A DNA stretch of 64,000 bases from Tetradesmus obliquus (Eukaryota > Chlorophyta > Chlorophyceae > Sphaeropleales > Scenedesmaceae). Where the stretch lies: the NCBI GenBank assembly GCA_030272155.1, contig CP126200.1, forward strand, positions 2,480,001 to 2,544,000, in the 5' to 3' direction. A program made the position numbers and the translations under genes. The notes under the pieces are model-generated. The model saw nothing but the letters and a program-made list of their open reading frames with translations, did no database searches and was not told where the DNA came from. The stretch's first letter is position 1, and each line of letters begins with the position of its first letter. This document shows, in pieces, positions 48,101 to 58,058 of the stretch.

Positions 48101-50500
48101 CACCTGGGGGGTGAAGGGAAGACATCAACAAATATATTATTGTCAGCTAGCAGACGGGGTAAGAGTGCAATGAGATGCTTCAACAGGCTGATGGTGTACG
48201 TGCTACAGGCCAGCATTGCGTTTAGCCATGATCAGCTGCTTCAACGTTAGCTGCATGTGCTTCCAATGTATCATAAACAGCGCCAACATGCAACTGCAGA
48301 AGTCCTGCCTGCAGCACGCTGCTGTTGCTGTAGTCGTATGCTGCTCTGCAAACAATCGACCCCTATCACTGCAGTCAAACCGCCAGTCAAACCCACCAGC
48401 CAAAACCCACAGTCACCAACTCTGCTTATCTGCAATGGCCAGCCCCAGCGCTGCAGACTTGCCCTGGCCTCTGCTGGCTGTGAGCGCCCTCCATTGCTGC
48501 TGTACTCATAAGCTGCTCAGCAACCAAGTCCACCCGGTCTATGTAGTCAAACTGCCGGTCAAACCACCAGTCAAAATCACTCTGCTCACCTGCAATGGCC
48601 AGCCCCAGCGCTGCAGACTTGCCGCGTCCTCTGCTGGCGGTGAGCGCCAGCGTGCTGCGCAGCGTCTTCTCACTGGCAGCGTCCAGGAAGGTGACCAGCG
48701 CATGCGCTTGGTCCAGCGTACGGCAGCGCGACACCTGCGCATGTGCGATTTGGCCATGAATGTTGTCAGGCAGCAGCAGGAGGCAGGAGGTGCATGGCAC
48801 GGCACCGTCCTGTTCGTTGTGTTTTGGCAGTTGCACCAGCAAAAGGCCTCAATTCAAAAGGCGTGCTGTACAGATCAGCTACAGAGACCACACAATCAGG
48901 AGCAACCCACCGGCAGCAGCAACAGCTGGGCAAGACATGATGCAACCACACAGCATGCACCCACCAGCGCCCCCGCCGGCTGCGTGTCTGTGAGGCTGTC
49001 CTTCAGGTCAGACAGCTCCGCCTGCCCTGCTGCCGAAGGATCATTAAGCAGCTTGCCATCAGGCCCCGTTGGCAGCGGCGCGATGTGCCGAATGAGGCTG
49101 CTGGTGGGCAGCACATTGAGCTCGTCGTCCATGATGAGGCAGTGAGGGTTGCTGGCAAGCGACAGCACCAGCCGCTCGTTGAAGCGGCCTGCGGCATCAG
49201 AGCGAGCCAGGCAGTGTGTGCAGATGCGTGCGTGTGCAGATTGGGTTCAGCAGATGGCCGCAGAGAGCAGGTGGCTGTTTGATGCCAATAAGGATACGCC
49301 ATTGAGAGTTGCTTGTATGCCGGGTGAGGCTGCTGCCTGTTCCTGCTGCTGCTGCTGCTGCTGCTCCCTGCTGTGACATAATCCATCCCGTGCGCACCTG
49401 TGACTGTCTGGTGTGCGTCGGTGCGCAGCCGCGCGTGCACGTCCATGGTCAGCGTGTACAGCTGCGTGAGGCTCTTCAGGTTGCTCAGCAGCATGATGAC
49501 GATGCCGCCGCCCTCCACAGTCTCCACGGTGCGCGCCAGCAGGTTGGGCGTCAGCGCCTCAAAGTCCTGCAAAGAGTTCCAAGGCTTTGATGTGAGGGTT
49601 CAAGAAACAGGGTTTGCAAGGTTTGAAGAGGACAGCAGCTGGCGAGACTTTTGGGGGGAGGGCGAGAGAGGATCCAGGCGGCTGCAAGCAGGCCCATATG
49701 TCATGCAGCTGCCCCCGCAGCATCCTGGTTCGAAGTGTATGTGACATCGCATCTGGTAGCCAACCAATACCTGACCAGCTATTGCTTCCAACAAACAACG
49801 CGCACCTGCAGCACTGCCATGCCATATGTGTTACCCAGAATGTTCTGCGTCTCATTGTAGTAGCAGTAGCGAATGCTGGTGCTGGCCACAAACAGCGCAA
49901 AGGGGTCCTCCTGCTCAGGGTCAAGCAGCCCACGCTGAGACATCTTCTTCAGCTGCTTCATGCGCTTCTTCTTGTGGCTGCAGGACGCAGTGCAGTCAAC
50001 GGCAGGGGTGTGTTATTTTGACCAAAGTTCGACTGGTGCTGGCCACAAACAGCGCAAAGGGGTCCTCCTGCTCAGGGTTAAACAGGCCCCGCTGAGACAT
50101 CTTCTTGAGGTGCTTGATGCGCTTCTTCTTGTGGCTGCAGGAAGCAGTAGCAGTGCAGTCAACGGCAGGGGTGTGTTAGTTTGACCACAGTGTGACTGGT
50201 GCTGGCCACATACAGCGCAAAGGGCTTCTTCTTGTGGCTGCACAAAGCAGCGCGGTCAATGGCAGCGGAGTGTTGTGTTGATTTGACCGGAGTTTGACTG
50301 GTGTTGGAGTGGCCTGATCGTTGAATTAAATGATGCGAGATGTTGGTGTTCACTTGCTACGAGTGTTCAGTTTGATGTATTGGGCGAAGATGCAGCAGTC
50401 CATAGGGCAGCTGCTCGTGTCCGTGACAGTGTGCTACATTGTTGACAGAGCTGATTGCCTCGACAACTCCTGCTGTTGGCGCCGTTCGTGCCATATTATA

Positions 50501-50541
<41 letters not shown>

Positions 50542-51108
50542 TGTCGCTTTCATACAAGAGCAAGTTTCAATGCGTGGTTTTGATGTAGTGCAGACAACAG
50601 CAGATTTTTGCTGACAAAAACAGAGCGCTTGCAGCTGAACAGCTGCTGACAGTGATCCTGCACTGCCCACCTTCACCTCTGCTGCCAGCATGTCAGCTAC
50701 TGTTCAAACCGTGTCACGGCTGCCTTGTCGTCACTGTGTCAGGCAAGTACCACTGACACTGGCATCGCCAGCTGCCTGCCATGCTACCATCACAGCACCT
50801 ATGTGATTCAATACTTCTGTACAACACTATTCTGACTGTCAATCATGTCAAACGATACCAGGCTGCAAGCAGCAGCGGTGGCAGCAGCAGCAGCGTCAGT
50901 TGCCAGCCCACCTGCTGAGTGCCAGGTCCTTTTTGTAGCACCACAGCACGCTGGGCCTCGCCTTCACTGAAGCCTTGCTGAGCATATAGTGCAGGTTGAC
51001 GACCTGGTCCCTGCCTTTGTCTCCAATGAGCACAAACATAGCCCTCTGGCGGAGCTTGACACAATTCTCCACCAGAGTGCGGATCCTGGAGTCCACCTTC
51101 TTCCTCAT
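42147..51108 (-). CDS. NAT10: NAT10/Kre33 RNA cytidine acetyltransferase
   Basis: Nucleolar ATP-dependent enzyme making N4-acetylcytidine in 18S rRNA and, with an adaptor, tRNA; needed for small-subunit assembly. The ATG at 51108 starts MRKKVDSRIRTLVENCVKL, matching the family start. Exons (minus): 51108-50912, 49977-49806, 49566-49398, 49188-48965, 48734-48590, 47982-47783, 47318-47220, 46964-46735, 46289-46112, 45653-45504, 45272-45165, 44896-44811, 44527-44309, 44110-43717, 43472-43284, 42949-42670, 42358-42147. Motifs: helicase P-loop TASRGRGKSAALGLAIAG (exon 5), Walker-B-like LLVIDEAAAIPLPLVK (exon 7), GNAT core VVRIAVHPELSGTGYGS (exon 12), C-terminal LLCLGLQQREVAEIDKEL. Low-complexity inserts sit in exons 8 and 13 (a run of Asp then Gly/Ala) and the tail is Lys/Ser-rich, as in other family members. 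All core blocks are present and in order. It is divergent from the hydrolase gene at 51529. Confidence 0.96.
43147..43571 (-). repeat. NAT10 exon 15 flanked by junction copies on both sides
   Basis: The intact exon is 43472-43284. A copy of its acceptor and head (AYSSNLVDYHLILDLLP) lies upstream in the gene at about 43571-43511. A copy of its tail plus donor (ELGLPSNQ) lies downstream at about 43222-43147. Both ends of one exon have been duplicated independently. Confidence 0.85.
45785..46515 (-). repeat. NAT10 exon 9 with head and tail copies
   Basis: The intact exon 9 is 46289-46112. Two acceptor-plus-head copies (YAPGDPVESWLHSVLL type) lie upstream in the gene at about 46405-46350 and 46515-46465. 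Two tail-plus-donor copies (ASEAF/ASEAL followed by a GTAAG-like donor) lie downstream at about 46010-45950 and 45860-45795. Confidence 0.8.
47510..48110 (-). repeat. NAT10 exon 6 with head and tail copies
   Basis: The intact exon 6 is 47982-47783. A head copy (GAIALGYANIFVTAPSPENL) lies upstream in the gene at about 48106-48030. Two tail copies (STNPDWGRAVVRVNVFRAHRQ type) with donors lie downstream at about 47735-47660 and 47595-47522. Confidence 0.85.
48425..48480 (-). repeat. NAT10 exon 5 tail copy
   Basis: This copy of the end of exon 5 (RGQGKSAALGLAIA) lies downstream of the intact exon (48734-48590). It contains the P-loop segment, but with Arg to Gln in the first variable position. 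It lies within the intron before exon 6. Confidence 0.75.
50030..50250 (-). repeat. NAT10 exon 2 head in two extra copies
   Basis: The intact exon 2 is 49977-49806. Acceptor-plus-head copies (HKKKRIKHLKKMSQRGLFNPEQ) lie upstream in the gene at about 50136-50034 and, shorter, at about 50247-50193. The intron text between them (the tttgacc...cactccgctgcc type) is shared. Confidence 0.85.
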
Positions 51109-51528
51109 GGCTGCTGGTAAGATAAAACAACGTCAAAAAACGGTGCTCATCAACGAAGCTCGGCCAGGAGGTGCCTGTAATCTGGTTCCGAGCGTACTGT
51201 GGCCGCAAGCCGTAACTACTGCTGGCAGAAGTATGCAGGCACCCTCAAGCCCGTTTGAAACATTCAACCAGCACCGGCGTATACTTTTCGTGTTTTCAGA
51301 TAGGCAAGGCTGCTTGCTTTGAGGTTGTAACTGTCAGATGACAAGCCCTTGTTCAGTGTTGCTCGTTGTTCAGGCAACGGGCCTGGTCGCGATGATAGTA
51401 TTGCAGCCTAGTAAAAGTACTTGTTGTGATACCGACCTGTAGTCGCCTCCAAAGTCTGTAGTGCCAGGCACTACTACGTTTGCTTTGGCTCTGCTCCACT
51501 TCTTTTTGTGATCAAGCCACGATCTTCA
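51109..51528. promoter_or_regulatory. Bidirectional promoter region
   Basis: NAT10 starts at 51108 on the minus strand and the lumenal hydrolase at 51529 on the plus strand, leaving 420 bp that must contain both promoters and 5' UTRs. No convincing TATA box or named motif was identified. The region is less CTG/CAG-rich than the surrounding introns. Confidence 0.5.
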
Positions 51529-54380
51529 ATGCGTTTGACTGCTTCGCTGCAAAGAGGAGGCCAGACTCCTTTCCAGGCTTCTCAGACACCTCCACTGAGG
51601 CCACGTCGTTGCTCTGTGGTGACACATACGGGCAGGCGTGATACATTGCTGGCTGGACTGGTAGCAACTGGCAGCTTGCTGCTGCCTCTACACGATGCAA
51701 GCGCAGCTGCTGCCGCACCTGCAGCGCGCAAGCCCTTCTGTGCTGTTGTAGATCAAGTGGTGCGTGCGTGTGCAGTGTTGCTGCAGTGCAGCAAATGTGA
51801 TGCCCTTTCAGGGCACATGCAACATAATGCCCAGTGCAGTCAGCTCCCGAGCATATCCTGTTATGGTATACAAGCAGCGCACCATCCAGTCCTGCATGTG
51901 GCGTTGCAGCAAGCACTCTGGAGGTGACGCTCCCGCGCATGCACCTGAGCAGGCGCAGCAGCACACGTCACTTGCCTTGTGTTGTTCACATGCCTCACTG
52001 TTCAACCTGCGACCTGTTGGGCTTGTGCTGTGCAGCCAGCTTGGGCCTACAACACGCCATGGCGGGTGAGGCAGCCAGACGCTGCAGCTGATGCAGAGTG
52101 CAGCATTGCCGCTGGGAGCGCAGATGCTGCAGACGTAGTAGGCGCTGCTTGCTGCGTAATGCTTGATGCGTATTGCTGTTTAAAAGCACAATGTTCTTTA
52201 TGTGTTGGGGAATTTCAAAGCCGCAAGTGAGGCATGCAGCAGCTGCCCTTGTACGACAACTGTGCAAGCCACCAAACCTGCCAGTCAAGTGCACACCAGG
52301 CTACCACGCGCTGCAAGACAGCAGTTTCCTGCACTTTCTGGCTTTGTGCTTTGCAGGAGAACCTTGTCAGATATGCAAACCATTGACATGCCAAGTAACC
52401 TGTCCACCGCTGCAATGCTGTCTCCCGCACTTTCTTGCTGTGTGCTTTGCAGGAAGACCTTGTTAGCTATGCTGGGGGCAAGACGTGGTACCGCTTTGTC
52501 AACTACCTGCCGCCTCCCAGCGGATTTATCAACAAGCTGACTCGCAACCTGGCCAGCAACATCGCACAGGTGTGCAGCGCTGGCTTGCTTGTCACACGGC
52601 AGCTTTCATTGATGATGCACTGCAAGGGGTAGAACATAGACAGCGGTGCATGGTGGCTCCAGCAGCAGATGCGACACCAAGGTTGGCTGCAGCTCTTTGG
52701 GGCGCGACAGTCAGCACGTGGCAGACATTACAGCTGATGTTCTTTGTGTGCCTGCTGTGCGCCCATGCACTACCGGCAGCTGGTACGTGTCAGTAGCTAG
52801 TGAGCATGCTAGAGCCTGCAGCGCACCTGCTCAGCACCTGCATGGCTCCTGCCTGCCTCACCCTGCTGCTGCTTCTGAAATTGCAGGACAAGGCGCCGCT
52901 GCTGGTGCTGGCAGGTGGCTGTGGGCTGCCTGTCTCGTGCTGTGTGGCGTCAGCTCAGTGCCTGAGGTGTGCTGTGCTGTGCTGCCTGCTGCTTCTATTT
53001 GATTGGTTTGCAGGACAAGGCACCGCTGCTGGTGCTGGCAGGGGGCCCCGGGCTGCCTGTGTCATATTTGGAGCCGCTGGAGCTGATGGCTGGGGTGGGG
53101 CGCCAGGTCATCTTTTATGACCAGGTGGGTTGTAGGGTTCTGTTATAGGCGTTTTCGTTGGTTTTGCATGTATTGTTACAGTGCAGTCTAGTTTTGTTGT
53201 GCCTAAAGCAGCTGGAGGTGATGGCTGGGGTGGGGCGCCAGGTCATCTTCTACGACCAGGTGGGTCTAAGGTCTCTGTTACATCTGTGATATTGCTTCTC
53301 TGAGTGTTAGTTTTTTGTGATCTGTTTGTGTTGTACCTGGAGCTGCTGGAGGTGATGGCTGGGGTGGGGCGCCAGGTCATTTTCATGACCAGGTGGGGTA
53401 TGTTATTTCAATTTTGCGGTGTCATATTGCTGGATCTGTTGTTATTGTAGTTGGAGCCGCTGAAGCTGACGGCTGGAGCGGGGCGCCAGGTCATCTTGCA
53501 CAAGTGGGGACAGGCACTATGACATGGTACCCTGCCTTGCACTGATCGCCACGTTTTCAACTTTCCTGGTGACAGGTAGACAGCTCACTCGCATGGATAT
53601 GTGATGGGTGTCTGCTTGCAGGTCGGCTGCGGCAACACATTCCTTGCCAGCAACAGCACATGCCCGCCTGCAGACCAGCTAACCCTGGACCTCTACCTGC
53701 GTCAGATAGATGCTCTGCGCGAGGCGCTTGGACTCGAGAAGGTGCACCTGTACGGCCAAGGTATTGGCGGTATGCTGGCACTATCATATGCTGCCTCCAA
53801 GCAAGGCGCAGCAGGCGGCGTGCTTAGTGTAACAGCAGCATCCACAGCTAGCAGCTACAGCCAGTTAGTAACAGATCGGCGAGCAGCACTGAAGGGTCTA
53901 GGTGAAGCAGCTGAAGCAGCTTTACTAGCAGCAGATGACGCTGGCAGCAGCAGCAGCAAAGAGGCAGCAGGTGCGCTGCAGCAGTACACACAGCAGTATG
54001 TATGCCGCTCCCCGGCAGCAACAGCAGCATCACCAGCCGGCTGCGCCCGCTTGGCAGCGCAGCAGCGCAGCAGGCCGGTGTTTGATGCGCTAGCTGGCTG
54101 CCGTTACTTCTCTCCTGCAGGAGTTTTAGCAGGCTGGGATGCTCAGGGCTTAGGGCTTAGCAGCTTGCAGGAAACGCCTGTTCTTGTTACACGGGGCGAG
54201 TTTGACGAGGTGTCAAACGCTTCAGCGCAGCAGCTGGCAGGGCTGCTGCCAAATTGCCAGATGGCTGAGTTTGCTGGTGCTGGCAGCTACCAGCACATCG
54301 ATGCTTGGGAGCCGCACCTGACGCGTATTGAGCTGCACTTGTGCGCTGCTGAGGGCTCGCCTATCCCCAAGACAGCGTGA
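51529..54380 (+). CDS. Proline-iminopeptidase-like alpha/beta hydrolase, probable lumenal pseudoenzyme
   Basis: Exons: 51529-51759, possibly 52036-52065, 52453-52569, 53014-53124 and 53622-54380, all joined in phase 0. The N-terminus is Arg/Ser/Thr-rich, then RRDTLLAGLVATGSLLLPL and DASA. That pattern is a chloroplast transit peptide followed by a twin-arginine thylakoid-lumen signal with an AxA-type cleavage site. The fold matches the proline iminopeptidase family: VSYAGGKTWYRFV, LVLAGGPGLPVSYLEPLEL, GRQVIFYDQVGCGNT, LGLEKVHLYGQGIGGMLALS, PVLVTRGEFDEVS, GSYQHIDAWEPHL. Family members have HGGPG and GQSWGG; here these are AGGPG and GQGIGG, so the nucleophile Ser is Gly (codon 53760-53762, GGT). 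The Asp and His positions remain. Either a non-peptidase partner protein or an inactivated copy. The second exon is weakly supported. Confidence 0.8.
52340..52475 (+). repeat. Head copy upstream of hydrolase exon 52453
   Basis: ctttgtgctttgcaggagaaccttgtcagatatgc at about 52343-52377 matches the true acceptor and exon head at 52439-52473 (period 96 bp). The copy carries its own CAG acceptor but diverges after about 25 bp of exon sequence. Confidence 0.75.
52880..53505 (+). repeat. Hydrolase exon 53014-53124 with one head copy and three tail copies
   Basis: A head copy (DKAPLLVLAGGCGLPVSC) lies upstream at about 52887-52940. Three tail copies (LEVMAGVGRQVIFYDQ type, each followed by GTGGG or decayed) lie downstream at about 53208-53264, 53340-53395 and 53452-53510. 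The intact exon keeps GGPG, while the head copy reads GGCG. Confidence 0.9.
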
Positions 54381-54688
54381 TGGCATTGCTGGCAACATGT
54401 TTAGGCTAGGGAAGTGTGTGGTCGCTTTGACTGGAACACATTGGGGAGACTCTGGCCCCTCTGCCGGCATGGTGTGCATGGTGACGTTTATTTGATACCA
54501 GTGTTGTTTGGACAATTGGATGGTGGTACACACAGTCATCTGGGTTGTTGGTGCTGGCAGCTACCAGCACATTGATGCTTCGGAGCCGCACCTGACGAGT
54601 ATTGAGGTGCACTTGTGTGCTGCTGAGGGCTCGCCTATCCCCAAGACAGCGTAATAGCATTGCTGGTAGCATGTTGAGGCTTGGGGAG
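54275..54688 (+). repeat. Duplicated hydrolase 3' end beyond the stop
   Basis: 54275-54413, covering the catalytic-His segment GAGSYQHIDAWEPHLTRIEL, the stop codon and early 3' UTR, is repeated at 54550-54688, an offset of 275 bp. The second copy is about 90% identical by eye, keeps a stop in the same place (TAA instead of TGA) and is outside the coding frame. It therefore lies in the 3' UTR or beyond. Confidence 0.9.
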
Positions 54689-57565
54689 CAGCCTGCCATA
54701 GTGGCATTGCTAGTGGCATTGCTTGCCTTCAAGTTGGATGCGTGTGTGGTTGCAACCAATTGCAGCAATTGCACTGCGACATCTCGTGGGAGTTGCTTCT
54801 GTTGCACGAAATGTGCAGATTCTGTGTTTGGTGCGGTTTAACAAGGTGTCGTGTCTGCTGTCTGTTCCTGGTGTTGACCACTGGATGGTGGGCCAGTTGC
54901 AGTGTCCAGAGTTTGCAGCAGGGGCTGCAGCTGCCTAGACAGCCACACCCGCGACTGCAGGCGGTAGATGTACATGTACATGTAGCTGTTGCAGCAGTAC
55001 TCATAATACTATAGCAGTAGCACAAACTTACACATAAAGTCGGCAACCCAGGTTGCAGGCCTGTAGGTTTCCCCACAACGCAGCAGCTTGAGGGCTACAC
55101 TAGTGCCATAAGTGCCACATTTGATGGCACCACAGCAGTGCAATGGCCAGCCTCACTGCAAGTGATAACGTAATTCATTGAGGATGTCAAAACCACGTAG
55201 ACTTGGCAGTCTGACATAGCTCCTGACATAGCTCCTGAAATGCACACCTCTTCCCACAGAACCTCAACACATATTGTACATCCTCGACACAGTCGCATGC
55301 AGCGTTGCTGGACTGCTTTCATGTACTCAATGTACTCAATGACATGCAACTGACTGCATCTCTGCAGTGCAACACGTGCACCCTCTGCAACAGGACCCCA
55401 GCAGCCTATTGTACATTTGTGCAGTGAACAACCTGCACAACGTTTCAAAGAACCCCAACTGCATGTCGTCCATCTGTGCAGCGCAACACATGCACGGCAG
55501 CCTCCATGGACACCGCCCATCTATTGCACATGTGCGCAGGGACACCCGTGCACTGTTATATCCCTGCAACGCAGTGATCTGCGCAGGAACACACACCAAA
55601 CGCCACATGATCACGACCATGAGTGCGATTGATCGCGTACATACCAAACACCATACAACCCCAACAAATCGCACAGCAGCAACAGCGGCAAGGCAGTACA
55701 GCATCTTGCAGCTACAACCGCCCACACATCTGCAATCGCTGACCAGCCTAGCAAGCCCACAGGTGGCCACTGCCCTACACCTCAACATTTGAGCAAACTC
55801 ACGCAAAGCTGCTTTTTCAGCATATTTGCAGGACATGTGCACGTGAGGTGATGCCCAGGTTTGTTGGTTTGTTGCATCTTCATCGGCCTTTTCGGCTTGT
55901 GAAGTGCGTGCCCAGCTCCCAGCCAGTGCCTGCTGGCTGAAATGTTTCAACACCATCCCCAGCACAGGCGTGCCAGGCGGTGTAGTCAACCTGGTGGAAG
56001 TCCAGCCACATGCACACGGTTCAAAAACTACATGTAGGTCCAAATACACGCCCCACACGAGCAGCACCTGCAACCTGGGTACAACACCGTGCAGCATGCG
56101 GCCTCCATGAAGTAACAAAGGACAACACATTGTTTACTCCCAAGTAACCAAGAACCACAAGTCCCTAAATGCTGCGGTAAGGCCTCTGCTGACTGATGAG
56201 GTTTCAGCAGCGACCCCATTACTTGCGGCAGCAGACGCAGCCTGGTGGTGATAGAATCAGCGGCATATGCAGCCTGGTGGTTATACAGTCATCGGCACAC
56301 GCAGCTGGTGGTGACACAATCATCGGCACACGCAGCTGGTGGTGACACAATCATCGGCACACGCAGCTGGTGGTGATAAAATCAGCGGCACACGCAGTTG
56401 GTGGTGACACAATCATCGGCACACGCAGCTGGTGGGGACAAAATCATCGGCACACGCAGCTGGTGGTGATACAATCATCGGCACACGCAGCTGGTGGTGA
56501 TAAAATCAGCGGCACACGCAGCTGGTGGTGATACAGTCATCGGCACACCATTCAAAGATGCCTGCACGTCGACGCATGCTGCACATTCACCACCTTTCAA
56601 CCTGCGTCAACAACCTGCGGCAGCCACCTGCGTAACAAGATGCAGCCCAATGAAATACTCAACCACAAGTGCAGAGCAACTGTGCTCCCATCACTTGCTT
56701 TGATTGCAAAACTCCAGCAACTGCAACAGTAATTGAGGCTGCAGGCTCGCTCTATGCACCCCTGCTGCTGCTATGCACATGCAGTTGTCATTCACGAACT
56801 TAAGCCGCTGCAGAGCCCCACTGTACACATGGCACCAGTGCCCAGGCCCATAACCAGGCCAAGCCTGCTGCAGCAACTGCACAAACAGCACAGGGGTCAA
56901 TGCACGCGCCACCCCCTCTTGTGGCGCGTGCTTTACTGTCAACCTGCTTGCTGTCAGTGTGTGCCCGCACAATAACTAACTGGCTTGCCATGCCACGGTT
57001 GCAGGCGATCCATAGCAGTCATCGCAAATTGCCACGGGCAGACGAGACACAACTTGCCACTTAACGCATTGATGCACAACGGCAGCCATCAGCATGCATC
57101 ACAGCTGACCACAGTAGCAGCAGGCTGCAGCCTGTTCACTGTTGCCATTTAAAATAAGCCGCACAAACCGCCGAGCAGAAGAAAAGAAATTCTTTCAAGC
57201 TTGCCTACGTCACAGTCGCCTCACACGGGGCAAACTTGGTGCTGTCAAGTCGCGTTGAAACTGCGTTGCTCACGGGTCCGAGGGCGTCCATGCTCGCCAA
57301 ACTGCAGGTGCAACCAACACAACAGCGAGAGCAGCGGCTTAGATGTGCAGCTGTTTAACCTTGTTGGCAGCACTTGCGTTGATGTGCATAAGGGGTTGCA
57401 TGGCTACCTGGAGTAGCCCTTATGCTGCGCTAAAACAACACAGACTTGCCATGGCAATGCAATGCAGCGCAAGACAGGTACAGCGGCTGCAATGGAAGGC
57501 AAGGGGAAGTGCCAGCACTGCTAGAAGCGGCAATAACTGGTGGCGTTCAAGCAATCCACTGTCGG
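54689..57565. other. Gene-poor stretch between hydrolase and small gene
   Basis: No open frame here shows a family I recognise. 55370-55640 is rich in ACATGCAC-like words and 54950-54985 contains alternating tacatgtacatgtac. The only strong structure is the minisatellite at 56229-56549. The remainder may hold untranslated regions of the flanking genes. Confidence 0.4.
56229..56549. repeat. Minisatellite, ~31 bp unit, about ten copies
   Basis: The unit reads tcatcggcacacgcagctgg followed by tggtgacacaa, with variants tggtgataaaatcagcgg and tggggacaaaatcatcgg. Copies alternate between cacaatcatcgg and aaaatcagcgg forms, a higher-order pattern suggesting duplication of units in pairs. It lies in intergenic DNA. 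Confidence 0.95.
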
Positions 57566-58058
57566 CTACTGTGCCGCACTTGATCCCCTTGAGCGCGTTA
57601 CAGCATGGGTGCCATCAAACACATAGGAAGGCAAGCTGCCTAACATCTTGGCTCCCATCATGCGCTGCAGCTCGTGATGTGCTCGACAATCAGCCAGCAG
57701 CAGCTGTATAAACTGCAAGCTTTTGAAGTTGGTGAGTGCACCTGCATCATCTGCTCCTTTGCCCTGATAACGAGGCCACACACATCCTTTACCCTCTGCC
57801 ACATATTTGTACCCAGTGCGGAATGTGAAGTATGCAGAAACCCTCACCTGCTCCCAGCCTCTGCTTCAGCTGCTTCATGTAGGATGGCAGGCCGTGCAGC
57901 ACCTTGACCAGGCCGTGCAGCACCCTGACCAGCGTTTTAAAGCCAAGGTATACGCAGTCACCCACGTCTCTGAAGAAGTCTGGGAACAGAGAGGCAGCCA
58001 CACTGAGTAGGGCAGCGAACCAGCCTGCCATGGCCACAGGCGCACCAGTCGGGTCCAT
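57566..58058 (-). CDS. Tentative two-exon small protein
   Basis: Exon 1 (58058-57848) starts MDPTGAPVAMAGWFAALLSV and contains a hydrophobic stretch, then FPDFFRDVGDCVYLGFKTL and the near-repeat LVRVLHGLVKVLHGLPSYMK. It ends in phase 1 at a GTGAGG donor. Exon 2 (57741-57566) opens in phase 1 after GATGATGCAG, reads LTNFKSLQFIQLLLADCRAH and ends at a TAG. Matching phase and good splice sites support the join, giving about 128 residues. I recognise no family. The internal repeat VLHGLV/VLHGLP is an 18-21 bp tandem duplication. It could also be the 3' part of a longer gene whose first exons lie upstream (58100-58260). Confidence 0.4.

Noticed and set aside
56229..56549. CRISPR-like array
   Set aside because: Units are contiguous tandem repeats with no unique spacers, and the host is eukaryotic.
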